From Desulfurococcales archaeon (lineage in GTDB: Archaea; Thermoproteota; Thermoprotei_A; Sulfolobales; WAQK01), in the NCBI GenBank assembly GCA_027083135.1, contig JALWQH010000052.1:1-64000 (forward strand): a stretch of DNA of 64,000 nucleotides, read 5' to 3'. The translations under genes were made by a program, and so were the position numbers. Positions 12,501-22,833 of this stretch are shown one piece after another. The first letter of the stretch is position 1. Every line of letters begins with the position of its first letter. The notes under the pieces were generated by a model, which ran no database searches, was not told the DNA's origin, and saw only the letters and a list, made by a program, of their open reading frames with translations.

Positions 12501-14945
12501 GTGGCAGACAGGGTCAGAGATGCGGACAGGCTTCTTCCATCAGGCTATAGGAGGATGCTTAGAAGGCTTCGCCGCGAGCTGGTTAAGGCTTCAGCCTCTA
12601 GGCATAGGAGGATGCTAGTTGTTTCCTCAGGGGATCCTGAGAAGCTGGGGGCTGCGGTTGGCAGAGCCCTCTCCTACCTAGCTTTAGCTCGTAAAGGTAA
12701 AGGAGGTAAGCCTCTGAAAATACTATACATGTATCACCATGAATTCGAAGAAGCCGAGATAATGAAGGAAATGGTTAAACAGGTGGTTAGGGAGAAGGGT
12801 AGAGGGAAGCTTAGGCTACAGGTGGCACGCTACGAGGAAAGCGAGCGTTATCTTGGCGCAACTTTCAGCGGTCTAGTATTAGATCTCACAAGGGATTTGA
12901 AGCCTAATGATGTGGGGCGGCTTGTGGGAATAGTTGAGGGGGGAGGCCTAGTAATCCTGGCTGTTCCTCCCTGGGATGAATGGGACACTATGAAAACCCT
13001 CTTCAAAACAGGGCTTGTCGTGCCTAGCTATCCTGAACCCCGCCACATCTTCATAAAGTGGTTCAAACGCACTTTAGTGGAGACTCAGGGCACATATATC
13101 TATGACCTTGACTCTAAGAGGATAATCCATGAATCACCCTTTGAACATAAGGCTGAGAAGAGAGCTAAGATCAGCATACCTAGTGAGAGAATATTTCCCT
13201 TAGAACTTTACAGGCTCGCGTTAACACAGGATCAGGTCGAGGTTATCGAGAGAATTGAAAGCCTAGTTGAAAAGCCTAAGAAACGGTGGAAGACAGCCAT
13301 AGTGGTTACTGCTGATAGGGGGCGTGGTAAGTCATGCGCCCTAGGCATAGGGCTGATAGGCGTTGCAAATGAGCTTCGAAGATACAAGCATAAAACAAGG
13401 ATCCTTGTCACAGCGCCAAGTCCAAGCAACGTTCAGTCACTAATGGAGCTGGCGTTTAAGGCTGCTGAAACGCTGGGCCTTAACCCCAGGGTTGTGAGGA
13501 GGAAGGGCAGGGTAATCGAGATACAAGGAGAGGGCTTCAGCCTCGAATACTGGGAGCCCTACACGTTAACCAAGATTCAGGGAGACATAGTTGCAGTAGA
13601 TGAGGCTGCAGGCATACCTGTACCATTGCTCCACACCATATGGAGGAGGAATAGGAGAATGGTATTCGCTACAACTATACATGGATATGAGGGGGCTGGC
13701 AGGGGATTCTCAGTGCGCTTTCTAAAAGCCCTCCAGGAGGACAAGTATACACGGCTTACAATCTATGAGATGCATGAACCAATAAGATACGCCGAGGATG
13801 ATCCCGTGGAGAAATGGCTTTTCAGAGCTCTGCTGCTAGACGCTGAGCCTGTGGAGCTAGGGGACAGAGATATTAATGATATTAGGGAGGGTAGACTCGA
13901 ATATGTGAAGCTTGACCCCGAATACCTCTTCAGCCCGCAGGGAGAGGAGACACTGCGTCAATTATTCGGGATCTATGTCCTTGCACATTATAGAAACCAG
14001 CCCGACGATCTAGGCATATTGGCTGACGCCCCTCACCATTCAATAAGAGCCCTCCGCACAAGCAGTGGCGCCATAGTCTGCGCAGCCCAGGTTGCAGAGG
14101 AGGGAGGATTGGATGATGAGCTGATAGAGGACTTAATAAGAGGAGGGAGGATTCCAGGCAATATAATACCGGATAGAATATTGAAGCATATAAGGATAAG
14201 AGATTTCGGAAGGCTGAGGGGCTGGAGGATTGTCAGGATAGCAACGCATCCAGCAGTTCAGGGTAGAGGCATAGGCTCAAGGATGCTTGAAGAACTATAC
14301 AGGGAATCCATAGAAAGAGGATATCATTGGCTGGGAAGCGGATTCGGGGCAACCGAACGTCTCCTAAGATTCTGGTCGAAGAATGGATTCACTGTTCTCC
14401 ACATGTCTCCAGACAGAAACCCTGTGAGCGGAGAATATACTGTACTCGTATTGAAGCCTATAGCATCCGAAGCCGCGGCCGTAGCTATAATAGGATGCAG
14501 AGAGCTTAAATCCAAGATAATAAATAGCCTGCAGGACAATTACAGGGATCTTGAAACACCAATAGCACTGCAGATCCTGAGGCAGAGATGCATGGCTGAC
14601 GCATCCTATAAGCCCCGCCTAACACCCATATCTATTGATAGGCTATGGATTTATTCCTATGGACCTATGACCTATGAGGCTGTATGCGATGTCATGTTCG
14701 AGCTTGCTAGAGCGTATTGGTACAGATACCCTGAGAGAATAGTAGAGGCCTCTGGAATAGAGGAGCACATAATGGTTGCCAGAATCCTCCAGGGCAGGCA
14801 GTGGGATGACGTGGCATCGGAACTCCATTTAAAGGTGTTCGACGTCATGAGGATTACCAAGGAGCTTGGAAAGAAGTTTGGAGAGCATCTTTACGGTCAC
14901 AGTATGAATAGGCCTACAGGCCTAAGCCTCAGAGATCTATTATAA
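12501..14945 (+). CDS. tmcA: tRNA(Met) cytidine acetyltransferase TmcA (RNA helicase/ATPase plus GNAT)
   Basis: TADRGRGKSCALGIGL Walker A, VDEAAGIPVPLLH, GNAT motif IATHPAVQGRGIGSRMLEEL; GTG start. Confidence 0.93.
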   Translation: MADRVRDADRLLPSGYRRMLRRLRRELVKASASRHRRMLVVSSGDPEKLGAAVGRALSYLALARKGKGGKPLKILYMYHHEFEEAEIMKEMVKQVVREKGRGKLRLQVARYEESERYLGATFSGLVLDLTRDLKPNDVGRLVGIVEGGGLVILAVPPWDEWDTMKTLFKTGLVVPSYPEPRHIFIKWFKRTLVETQGTYIYDLDSKRIIHESPFEHKAEKRAKISIPSERIFPLELYRLALTQDQVEVIERIESLVEKPKKRWKTAIVVTADRGRGKSCALGIGLIGVANELRRYKHKTRILVTAPSPSNVQSLMELAFKAAETLGLNPRVVRRKGRVIEIQGEGFSLEYWEPYTLTKIQGDIVAVDEAAGIPVPLLHTIWRRNRRMVFATTIHGYEGAGRGFSVRFLKALQEDKYTRLTIYEMHEPIRYAEDDPVEKWLFRALLLDAEPVELGDRDINDIREGRLEYVKLDPEYLFSPQGEETLRQLFGIYVLAHYRNQPDDLGILADAPHHSIRALRTSSGAIVCAAQVAEEGGLDDELIEDLIRGGRIPGNIIPDRILKHIRIRDFGRLRGWRIVRIATHPAVQGRGIGSRMLEELYRESIERGYHWLGSGFGATERLLRFWSKNGFTVLHMSPDRNPVSGEYTVLVLKPIASEAAAVAIIGCRELKSKIINSLQDNYRDLETPIALQILRQRCMADASYKPRLTPISIDRLWIYSYGPMTYEAVCDVMFELARAYWYRYPERIVEASGIEEHIMVARILQGRQWDDVASELHLKVFDVMRITKELGKKFGEHLYGHSMNRPTGLSLRDLL

Positions 14946-14956
14946 GTCTTAGAAAA

Positions 14957-15532
14957 CTACTTGCTCAACTCCTTCACGATGTGATTCATCTCTGGAAATA
15001 TTATCTTCTCTAATGCCAGGCGAGACGCTGTAGGCGAGCCCGGCACAACTATTACGAGTCTCCCCCTAACTATGAAGGCCGAGGCCCTGCTCAGCCATGT
15101 CTTAGTGCCCTCCTCAATATATGTAAGGTATCTGAACAGCTCGCCGAACCCTACCATTTCTTTCTCGGCAATAACCTTTACAGTATCTAGGCTTACATCT
15201 CTGCGGCTTGGGCCCGTACCCCCTGTCACCACTATGATGTCGCATCTACTAGCATAGTTGAGCACGGCCTCAGCTATGAGTTCAGGCGAGTTTGGGACAA
15301 CTTTGTTTTCTTTAAGCCTATAACCATGATGTCCAAGTATCTCTCTAAGCATTGGAGTGATCTTATCCTCCTTTAACCTTCTATAGACATGGTCGCTTGT
15401 AACTATTAGGCAGAACCTAATGGACTCAGGGTTACTCTCTTTCTCCACGGCCTGCTCCCCGGTTTTAGAGGAGAAAAGTGCAGTATTTTGTATAATTGTG
15501 CTAGGCCCATTCACCTGTCTGCAGATATTCAT
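14957..15532 (-). CDS. moaB: molybdenum cofactor biosynthesis protein MoaB/MogA-like (true start probably internal)
   Basis: CDIIVVTGGTGPSRRDVSLDTV and VVPGSPTASRLALEKIIFPEMNH. Confidence 0.85.
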   Translation of the reverse strand: MNICRQVNGPSTIIQNTALFSSKTGEQAVEKESNPESIRFCLIVTSDHVYRRLKEDKITPMLREILGHHGYRLKENKVVPNSPELIAEAVLNYASRCDIIVVTGGTGPSRRDVSLDTVKVIAEKEMVGFGELFRYLTYIEEGTKTWLSRASAFIVRGRLVIVVPGSPTASRLALEKIIFPEMNHIVKELSK

Positions 15533-16556
15533 TTATGTATTTAGCAGCATCCTTGCCGCTCTTGAGGGCTGGTCCTATTAGGCTGGGGCCATGCTTAACA
15601 TCGCCTGCAGCGAATACTCCTTTCCTAGTGGTGCGGAACTTCTCATCAGTCTTTATGGTGCCATTCCTGTTAAGCTCTATGCCACAGCATCCATTCCTGA
15701 AGGGCGGGGTAGGTATTTCCCCTATGGCGACCATTACATAGTCAACCTCTATTTCGAACTCGCTGCCAGGTATTGGTATGGGCTTAGGCCTGCCTCCAGG
15801 CACGGGTTCAAGCCTTGTTCTCTGAAGGACAGCCTTCTTCACGTTTCCATCGGCATCTCCCTTGAATTCTAGGGGTATAGTCTGCTCTAATGAGACTACT
15901 CCCAGCTTATCTATTAGTCTCGTGAACTCCCTCTCTCCCATAGGCGCTTCCTTCCTACTCCTCCTATACGATAGGTAGACCTTCTCTATGCCGTACTTCT
16001 CCTTAATGTAGCGGAGGGGGACCTCCACAGCATCTACTGCTGTTAGGCCTCCACCTATCACTAATCCCACTCTGCCTAGGGGGGGCACCTCCTCCTCAGG
16101 CTTATATCCATGCTGGTAGAGGTAGAAGTCTATGAGCCACTCTAATGCCGGGTATACTCTACCTAGATCCTCGCCTGGAATGTTGAGCCTACGGGAGGAC
16201 CATGTACCTGTAGCTATCAGGACGGCATCATAGTTCTCCACGAGCTCTTGAAATGTAACGTATTCTTCACTTGGCTCCGAGTCATATACCCTTGTATTGT
16301 TATGGAACTTCACCCCTAGTTCTTCCAGCTCCTTCACACCTTTCCTCACACCATCTGTAGGTACATGATAGTCAGGTATGCCGAATATCATTAGACCTCC
16401 AGGCTCAGGCATCTGGTCGTAGACGTGCACTTCGTGGCCCATGCATACGAGTTCGCCTGCAGCACCTAGACCTGCAGGCCCTGCCCCTATAATAGCCACT
16501 CTTTTACCCGTCTTAGGTATAGGCTGCCCAGGCTTACATTTTGTTGCAAACTTCAA
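15501..16556 (-). CDS. FAD-dependent oxidoreductase, glutamate synthase small-subunit-like
   Basis: VAIIGAGPAGLGAAGEL..EVHVYDQMPEPGGLMIFGIPDYHVP; second dinucleotide site VGLVIGGGLTAVDA; GVFAAGDVKHGPSLIGPALKSGKDAA. Confidence 0.88.
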   Translation of the reverse strand: MKFATKCKPGQPIPKTGKRVAIIGAGPAGLGAAGELVCMGHEVHVYDQMPEPGGLMIFGIPDYHVPTDGVRKGVKELEELGVKFHNNTRVYDSEPSEEYVTFQELVENYDAVLIATGTWSSRRLNIPGEDLGRVYPALEWLIDFYLYQHGYKPEEEVPPLGRVGLVIGGGLTAVDAVEVPLRYIKEKYGIEKVYLSYRRSRKEAPMGEREFTRLIDKLGVVSLEQTIPLEFKGDADGNVKKAVLQRTRLEPVPGGRPKPIPIPGSEFEIEVDYVMVAIGEIPTPPFRNGCCGIELNRNGTIKTDEKFRTTRKGVFAAGDVKHGPSLIGPALKSGKDAAKYINEYLQTGEWA

Positions 16557-16669
16557 CTTCCTTTCACCATTTTACGGAGAGGCTTTAACGTGTTATATAT
16601 GTCTTTACCTGTTCTCAGCTGAGAGCTAAGGTATGCTAGTGGCAGGAAGCAATGTAGCCTCCAATATTT

Positions 16670-17560
16670 TTAAACACAGGGTGCTCCTGCTAGGAGGAAT
16701 GCTACTAGGCCTATAAGCATATATGCCAGCATTTTATTTTTAACTAGCCTGGCATTAGCTGGGCTCTGATCCTTTAAGATAAGGATGGATGAATGGATGA
16801 AGCCTGCATCAGCTAGCACTACTGTCAGGTAACATAAGGATGCCTGGCTTAGGATGAGGGGGAGAGGGCTCAGCGCGACGGCAGCCATGGTGAATCCCAC
16901 TGCAACTACTGAGGCCCTCCTAGCACCCATGGTTATGGCCAGCGTCCGTATACCTCGGCTAGCATCACCCTGCATATCAGCTATCCCCTTTACAACCTCT
17001 CTACCTGTATTCGAGAGAAATATCATGAGCCAGAATACAAGTATGCTTACATTAAACCTTGAGGCCAGAGCTGCACCATAGGCTATAGGCATGGCGACAT
17101 TGAAGCTTACCATGAAGTTTCCAGGAAGCCCTGTAGCCTTACCCCAGAAGTCGTAGAGTATGGATGTCGCCCAGGCCGCTAAGCCTAGGATCAATGTGAC
17201 CAGGCCTGTATAGGCTGCTGCTACAAGGCCTGCTAGACCGAGGATCACTGCGTATATTAGGGCGGTTCTAGGGGATATGAGGCCTCTTGGTATCGGCCTA
17301 TCCGGCGTGTTAATCCTATCTATATCTATGTCAGCATAATCGTTGAACACCATGGCTGACCCCAGGATAAAGAAGCCTGCAACCATTCCTGCGGCGAGTT
17401 TTTCTAAGCCTATGGTCGGCAATCCTCCTTCAGCTAGAGCCACGCCTACGAGGACAGCGAAAGCCATCATGAATGCATTGATAGGTCTGAGCAGTGCGAC
17501 TAGGCCTCTAAGCCTGCTGATCAGACTCACCTGCACCTCAGACCTGCGTGGGCTCATCAC
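16670..17560 (-). CDS. UbiA-family prenyltransferase, probable digeranylgeranylglyceryl phosphate synthase
   Basis: NDYADIDIDRINTPDRPIPRG motif, multiple TM segments. Confidence 0.88.
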   Translation of the reverse strand: MMSPRRSEVQVSLISRLRGLVALLRPINAFMMAFAVLVGVALAEGGLPTIGLEKLAAGMVAGFFILGSAMVFNDYADIDIDRINTPDRPIPRGLISPRTALIYAVILGLAGLVAAAYTGLVTLILGLAAWATSILYDFWGKATGLPGNFMVSFNVAMPIAYGAALASRFNVSILVFWLMIFLSNTGREVVKGIADMQGDASRGIRTLAITMGARRASVVAVGFTMAAVALSPLPLILSQASLCYLTVVLADAGFIHSSILILKDQSPANARLVKNKMLAYMLIGLVAFLLAGAPCV

Positions 17561-17608
17561 TGTTCAGCCCTTTCGAGCCGCATCATCGGCCCGGCACTAA
17601 TAATAACA

Positions 17609-18070
17609 GTGGCGGGGCTAATTATAGACTACTGGGTACTAGTGTTGCGGGAAGCTGTAGTTGGTATAGATGGCTCCAGGCATAGTTTTAATGCACTGGA
17701 TTTCCTCACAACGCTCATAAGTCCTGAGGAGTGGAGAATAGTTCTTGTAAGCATTATAGATGAGGCTGTTGTTCAAGCTGCATCAGGGGCTGGAGTATCC
17801 CTGGCTGAGAATATGAGGAGGAAGACGGAGAGCATGCTTATAGACCTGCAGAAAAAGCTCCTTGAGAAGGGCTTTAAGGCTGAATGGGTGATAAGGCTAG
17901 GCAAGCCTCAGGAGGAGCTTGTAAGGCTGAGTGAGAAGAGGAATGCGGAGCTAATAGTGGTTGGATCAAGGGGACTTAGAGGGTTGAAGAAGCTGATCCT
18001 AGGCAGCGTGTCCAGCTACGTGGTCTCTAACTCCAAGATACCTGTACTCGTAGTTCCTATGAGAGGTTAG
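17609..18070 (+). CDS. universal stress protein (UspA)
   Basis: VVGIDGSRHSFNALDF and ELIVVGSRGLRGLKKLILGSVSSYVVSNSKIPVLVV. Confidence 0.92.
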   Translation: MAGLIIDYWVLVLREAVVGIDGSRHSFNALDFLTTLISPEEWRIVLVSIIDEAVVQAASGAGVSLAENMRRKTESMLIDLQKKLLEKGFKAEWVIRLGKPQEELVRLSEKRNAELIVVGSRGLRGLKKLILGSVSSYVVSNSKIPVLVVPMRG

Positions 18071-18075
18071 AGGAT

Positions 18076-18645
18076 ATGCGTGTAACCGTTGCTGTGACAG
18101 GGGCTAGCGGTGTAATTTATGGTGCAAGGCTTGTAGAGGTGCTTGGAGCCAGCGGAGTATCCTTGGATACAATATACACTGAGGCTGCCTTAAAGGTGGC
18201 TGACCATGAATACCCTGATGGAAGGGAAGGGCTTCTAAGAGTTCTTAGAGAGTATTCCAGCCACGTATACTCGGAGGATGATTTCTCCTCGCCTCTTGCA
18301 AGCTCAAGTAATACTGCTGACGCTATGGTTATTGCTCCTTGCAGTATGAAGACATTGGCCAGCATAGCTTACGGGATAAGCAGCAATCTTGTTGTGAGGG
18401 CTGCTGATGCTGTGTTACGGCTGGGCAGGCGCCTAATACTTGTTCCAAGAGAGACCCCGCTCAGCATGCCTGATATAGGGAGTATGCTTGCAGCCTCTAT
18501 GGCGGGAGCCATTATCCTACCAGCTATGCCTGGATTCTACCATAAGCCTAGGAGAATAGAGGATATGGTTGACTTCATTGTTGGAAAAATACTGGATGTG
18601 CTTGGAGTAAAGCATAACCTATATGTGCGTTGGAGGAGCACCTAG
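18076..18645 (+). CDS. ubiX: flavin prenyltransferase UbiX
   Basis: VAVTGASGVIYGARLVEVL; APCSMKTLASIAYGISSNLVVRAADAVLRLGRRLILVPRETPLS. Confidence 0.93.
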   Translation: MRVTVAVTGASGVIYGARLVEVLGASGVSLDTIYTEAALKVADHEYPDGREGLLRVLREYSSHVYSEDDFSSPLASSSNTADAMVIAPCSMKTLASIAYGISSNLVVRAADAVLRLGRRLILVPRETPLSMPDIGSMLAASMAGAIILPAMPGFYHKPRRIEDMVDFIVGKILDVLGVKHNLYVRWRST

Positions 18646-18659
18646 CTTTTCAGGCCACA

Positions 18660-19112
18660 TTATATGAAGTCCAAGTCTTTTTTACCTAGTCTTCTGGTCA
18701 TCAGGCTTCTGGTCTTCTCATCTAGCTCCGACTCCTTCAACTCCTCAAACATGTCTTTAGTCTTCTTCTTCTCGGCTTGAACAGCGAACATGCAGTCTCC
18801 ATTGGGCAGCAGGGCTCTGAGCGCACAGTAAGCGTATTGGCAGCTAGCCCCTATGCATGTATCACCTATCCATCTACAATAAGCTATCTTCCTCTGCCTC
18901 CCCTTGAAGAACTCTGTCTTAATCACCAGGGCTTTCTTACTACACCTAAAGTATGGGCAGAGGGGATTGCATTTACGGCCTATAGGCATGGGTTTAGGAC
19001 GCTGCTTCTGAGGCTCCTCGCGTCTTCTGGGAGTCCTCTTATCCCTGAAGCCCTTTCTAGCAGAATCCTTGAAGCCGCCGTATTCGTGCTTCAAAGCCGT
19101 TCCCCTATTCAT
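18660..19112 (-). CDS. Cys-rich conserved hypothetical protein
   Basis: CNPLCPYFRC...CRWIGDTCIGASCQYAYCALRALLPNGDC; basic N-terminus. Confidence 0.6.
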   Translation of the reverse strand: MNRGTALKHEYGGFKDSARKGFRDKRTPRRREEPQKQRPKPMPIGRKCNPLCPYFRCSKKALVIKTEFFKGRQRKIAYCRWIGDTCIGASCQYAYCALRALLPNGDCMFAVQAEKKKTKDMFEELKESELDEKTRSLMTRRLGKKDLDFI

Positions 19113-19139
19113 TCGAGGAAGGGTTCTCAGAGAAGGGTT

Positions 19140-19682
19140 CTAAGGCTTGAACCATTTAAACATTATGTATCGGGGCTTAGGGTTTCCTCCCACTGCAGCC
19201 ACTGTAAATGTCTTTCTTACAGAATGGCTTAGTCTTCCAGCTCTAACTATTTCTACAGGGTCTAAGGCTGAGTTCTCACCATACACGTGGATCAGGTAGG
19301 GGGCGTGATCTATTCCAGGCCCATACCTATAAACCGCGAAATCAGAGCCGAATTTCAGTCCTGAGCGCACTACCAGGCCCGTCGACCTAAGATCCCTATA
19401 CACCTTGTAGAGCATTTCGAAGCGAGGTATGTTTTCAGAGGCTATTTTCCTCAGATCCTCCAGGCTTATGGAGGCGCCATTGCTTCCTACAACGCTTAGA
19501 GCATTGTTCTCCATGAGGTATACGGCTTCAAGCAGGGATAGCTCTAAAGGCGCGTCGAACTCAGCGTCTCTCGGCTTCTTTATGCCGAAAGGCTTGCCGT
19601 AGAAGCCGTTCTTAAACAGGCTCCTAGCCTCATCCACGTTGAATATAACGACCCTTATTCCTAGGAGGACACCATGGTACAT
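19140..19682 (-). CDS. endA: tRNA-intron endonuclease (catalytic-type subunit)
   Basis: VYRDLRSTGLVVRSGLKFGSDFAVYRYGPGIDHAPYLIHVY...AGRLSHSVRKTFTVA with Y/H/K triad. Confidence 0.9.
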   Translation of the reverse strand: MYHGVLLGIRVVIFNVDEARSLFKNGFYGKPFGIKKPRDAEFDAPLELSLLEAVYLMENNALSVVGSNGASISLEDLRKIASENIPRFEMLYKVYRDLRSTGLVVRSGLKFGSDFAVYRYGPGIDHAPYLIHVYGENSALDPVEIVRAGRLSHSVRKTFTVAAVGGNPKPRYIMFKWFKP

Positions 19683-19702
19683 GGCTTGAATACTCTCTAA
19701 CC

Positions 19703-20395
19703 CTAATATTTATGCAATGCTAGGTATTTTAAATAGTCTGATGCCTCTTTAGCCATGTCTGAGCTATCCTCCAATAGATCGGCGATCTCCTTGATCAATA
19801 GGAGTGCAGCAATATTATCCGTATACTCCTCATAGATGTGAAGCTCTATATCCCTATATATCTTGTCTACCTTCTCCTCAAGGCTTGCCACAGTACCGCA
19901 TTTCTCGAAGGTTTTCCTCGGGTTTATGGGGAGGGTCCTTATAGCGTCGAGGAGGTTGGCATAGGTTTCCGAGGATCCCTTATACAGGTTTAAGAGTCTC
20001 TCACCTGTCCCTGGCTTCAGCTTTAAATTCTTATAGGCTACAACTAGCGACCTGTAGCTTGCAGCATCCATGTCCTGAGCTATTCTCTCCATTCTAGAGG
20101 CTATCGACATGTATAGATCCTTGTAGAGGAGCGTGGGGCTGACCCTTACAAGATATTCGAGGATCTTGTCTCTGGCCACTTCTACTTGATCCTTATATGC
20201 TCTAACACGATTATACCTTGCCTTTATGCTCTCCTTCTTACCTTCCGTTAGATCTTCGAGGAGCAGGCCTGCCTCCTTCACAGTATCCTCGATCATCCTG
20301 GCTAAGTTGTGTAGCTGTTCAAGCACGCTCATCTCAGCTAGTGAGATGCGCTTCAGGTCCTCAGGGTTAATGTACTCCTCTGCCATTTGGAGCAC
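19703..20395 (-). CDS. DUF47/PhoU-like helical protein
   Basis: All-alpha DUF47-like organisation; no decisive motif. Confidence 0.5.
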   Translation of the reverse strand: MLQMAEEYINPEDLKRISLAEMSVLEQLHNLARMIEDTVKEAGLLLEDLTEGKKESIKARYNRVRAYKDQVEVARDKILEYLVRVSPTLLYKDLYMSIASRMERIAQDMDAASYRSLVVAYKNLKLKPGTGERLLNLYKGSSETYANLLDAIRTLPINPRKTFEKCGTVASLEEKVDKIYRDIELHIYEEYTDNIAALLLIKEIADLLEDSSDMAKEASDYLKYLALHKY

Positions 20396-20473
20396 CTAGC
20401 AGGCTTCCGAGCAAACTACAGGAGTGCTTGATATATAAGCTCTCCGCACTAGGATTAAGCCGAGGATGCTGTT

Positions 20474-22117
20474 TTGGCTAGAGTGCTGCTCATCGATGCC
20501 TTGGCTAGGGGGAGGGGAGGCAGATATGCTTCTCTAGATGTAGTGGGGGTTGGGCCGCGCCTAGTGGCAGGCATATTAGAGCATCATGGAGTAAAAGTGG
20601 ACATAATGGTATACGATGCTGTCGCCAGGGATCCCAGAATACTGGGGGAATACGGTGTCCTCATGGCCAGCGGCATGACTGTGGATAAGCCTGGGATCAG
20701 GAGGATTGCGGGGTGGTGGGCTAAGTACAGTGGAGGCCTCTCCCTAATAGGCGGGCCTGTAGCAATAGAGTACGAGGAGATGCTTAGGTATGGCTACAAC
20801 ATAGCTGTAGTAGGGGAGGCTGAGATCCAGCTAGCCGGCCTTGCATCATTCATAGCCAAGGGAGAAATGCCTGGATGGGAACACCTAAATAATATCTGCG
20901 GCCTAGCGTTTAAGCAGGACTCCAGGCCCACATACACGGGAAAATGTCCTCCAACACCGCGTAGCATTCTAAACAAATATAAGGCCTCAGCAAGACATGC
21001 TGAAAGCTATGAGAACTACTGGGCCCTCAGATTCTATGTTGAGGCTGTGAGGGGATGCAGTAATTTCTACCGCACGCTTATGAAGCTTCCGGACGGCAGG
21101 AAATGCATACTCTGCGATATATGTAGGAGTGGAGCCCTTAAAGCACGGATGGCATGTCCCCTACATATCCCTGCAGGATGCGGGTACTGCGGTGTCCCTG
21201 AGCTTTACGGCCCTCCTAGAAGCAGGGATGCAGGAGTAGTGGCTGAAGAGATACGTGAGCTTGTAAACTACGGGGTTTCAAGAATAGTTCTAAGCGCACC
21301 TGACATATTGGATTATGGGCGCGAACTTCTCGTCGAGCCTGAGCCTCTAACTGATCCTAGGGAGCCTCCAGCTAATCTAGAAGCCTTAGAGAAGCTTTTC
21401 GAGGAAATATATTCTAGGGTGCCTGAGGCTCTGGAGGGAGAAGTCATTATTTCCGTGGAGAACATTAAAGCTAACCTCGTCACAGAGGATGTAGCCAAGC
21501 TGCTTGGAAGATACCTTGCAGGCACGACTATACATATAGGTGTTGAGACAGGCGATGAGCATCATGCATTAATGCTTGGTAGGCCCTCAACTCCTAGCGA
21601 GGCTCTTAGAGCTGTAAGCCTGCTCCGCAAGTATGGGCTCAGACCCTACGTATACTTCATACACGGCTTGCCTGGGCAAACTATGAATACTGCTAGAAAG
21701 ACCGTGAGTCTCATGAGAAGGATGTGGAGAGAAGGTGTAGAGAAGATAACTATCTATAGGTTTATGCCTCTCCCAGGAACAGCTTTTCAGGACATGCCTC
21801 CGGGAAGGCCTGCATACATGGATAGGGCCAGCCTCCTAATAGTCCGTGAAGCATCAAGGATAAATAGATTGGCTAAAAGGAGGATGATTGGCAGGAAGCT
21901 CCTTGTAATAGTGGCTGGAAAATATAAGGGCAGGCTTCTAGCCTATCCGTTTAGACACGGGCCCGTCGTAATATTAGAGAATGGTGGGTCCAAACTGCTT
22001 GGCATGAAAGCGGTGGTCATTATAACAGGTGTAGGAGAGCGGTTAGTGAGAGGGAGAGTTATTGCTGTTCTGGGGAAGGCTGTCAAACACCATGGTAAGC
22101 GTTTTAAGAAGCCTTGA
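20474..22117 (+). CDS. B12-binding-domain radical SAM protein
   Basis: N-terminal cobalamin-binding-like fold, CPLHIPAGCGYCGVPELYG cluster region, HIGVETGDEHHALMLGRPST, YFIHGLPGQT. Confidence 0.8.
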   Translation: MARVLLIDALARGRGGRYASLDVVGVGPRLVAGILEHHGVKVDIMVYDAVARDPRILGEYGVLMASGMTVDKPGIRRIAGWWAKYSGGLSLIGGPVAIEYEEMLRYGYNIAVVGEAEIQLAGLASFIAKGEMPGWEHLNNICGLAFKQDSRPTYTGKCPPTPRSILNKYKASARHAESYENYWALRFYVEAVRGCSNFYRTLMKLPDGRKCILCDICRSGALKARMACPLHIPAGCGYCGVPELYGPPRSRDAGVVAEEIRELVNYGVSRIVLSAPDILDYGRELLVEPEPLTDPREPPANLEALEKLFEEIYSRVPEALEGEVIISVENIKANLVTEDVAKLLGRYLAGTTIHIGVETGDEHHALMLGRPSTPSEALRAVSLLRKYGLRPYVYFIHGLPGQTMNTARKTVSLMRRMWREGVEKITIYRFMPLPGTAFQDMPPGRPAYMDRASLLIVREASRINRLAKRRMIGRKLLVIVAGKYKGRLLAYPFRHGPVVILENGGSKLLGMKAVVIITGVGERLVRGRVIAVLGKAVKHHGKRFKKP

Positions 22118-22498
22118 AACATCTTCCCTATCCCTGCCCAATGCTTCTACCTCTTTTGAAAGAACATCCATCTTGGCTGAGAGGCTTATTGCTTTAGACA
22201 GCAGGTCAAGCTCCTCCTCTAAGCCTACTAGAACCATGTATTCGAGTAGAGTCGCAGCATCCCCTGTTAAGGCGTTGTTAATTGATGTAAGCTGTTTCCC
22301 CTGCTTCTCCAGCCTTGCCCTAACTATTCTGAAGAGGCGGAAGACACGTAGCAGTTTTTCCTGATATTCAAGGCTGCCAGGATTCCTCCTGATCTTTGAT
22401 AACAGGTTTCTAGCCTCGCCGAGAAGTCTAGCGTGCTTTTCAACAGCCTCCTCGAATAACCTGTATGATACTAGCGGGTCATTCATAACAGGCATCAC
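22043..22498 (-). CDS. hypothetical coiled-coil protein
   Basis: ORF in a minus-strand pair with 22495-22833 (4-bp overlap). Confidence 0.5.
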   Translation of the reverse strand: MMPVMNDPLVSYRLFEEAVEKHARLLGEARNLLSKIRRNPGSLEYQEKLLRVFRLFRIVRARLEKQGKQLTSINNALTGDAATLLEYMVLVGLEEELDLLSKAISLSAKMDVLSKEVEALGRDREDVSRLLKTLTMVFDSLPQNSNNSPSH

Positions 22499-22833
22499 CC
22501 AGCCTTCCTAACCGTCGCTATGCTGTTATCAGCTATGCCCTCCTCTTGTAGAAGCTCGGAGCTACACCAGACCTCATTGGGAGGGACATCCTCGCTTAAC
22601 TCAGCCTCGAAGACGAATCTATGCCTCCTCGCCACAACGATTTCCAGCTTGTCTGATATTCCAAGCTGCCTTGCCGTCTCAGGATTTATCATAGCCTTTT
22701 CTGGGGGTAGATCCTCCCGGTAGCGTAGCCTTATCCTACGTTCCTGGATCTTAACCTCTTTTTTGCGGAGTGCATCTGCAGGCGGTATTACTGCTACAAG
22801 CGCCTTTATATCCTTTTTATCCTCGCTACTCAT
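22495..22833 (-). CDS. conserved hypothetical protein
   Basis: Intact ORF preceded by AT-rich promoter-like sequence. Confidence 0.55.
   Translation of the reverse strand: MSSEDKKDIKALVAVIPPADALRKKEVKIQERRIRLRYREDLPPEKAMINPETARQLGISDKLEIVVARRHRFVFEAELSEDVPPNEVWCSSELLQEEGIADNSIATVRKAG

Noticed and set aside
16614-16625. TCTCAGCTGAGA palindrome upstream of the FAD oxidoreductase
   Set aside because: 12-bp palindrome, single occurrence, within chance expectation.
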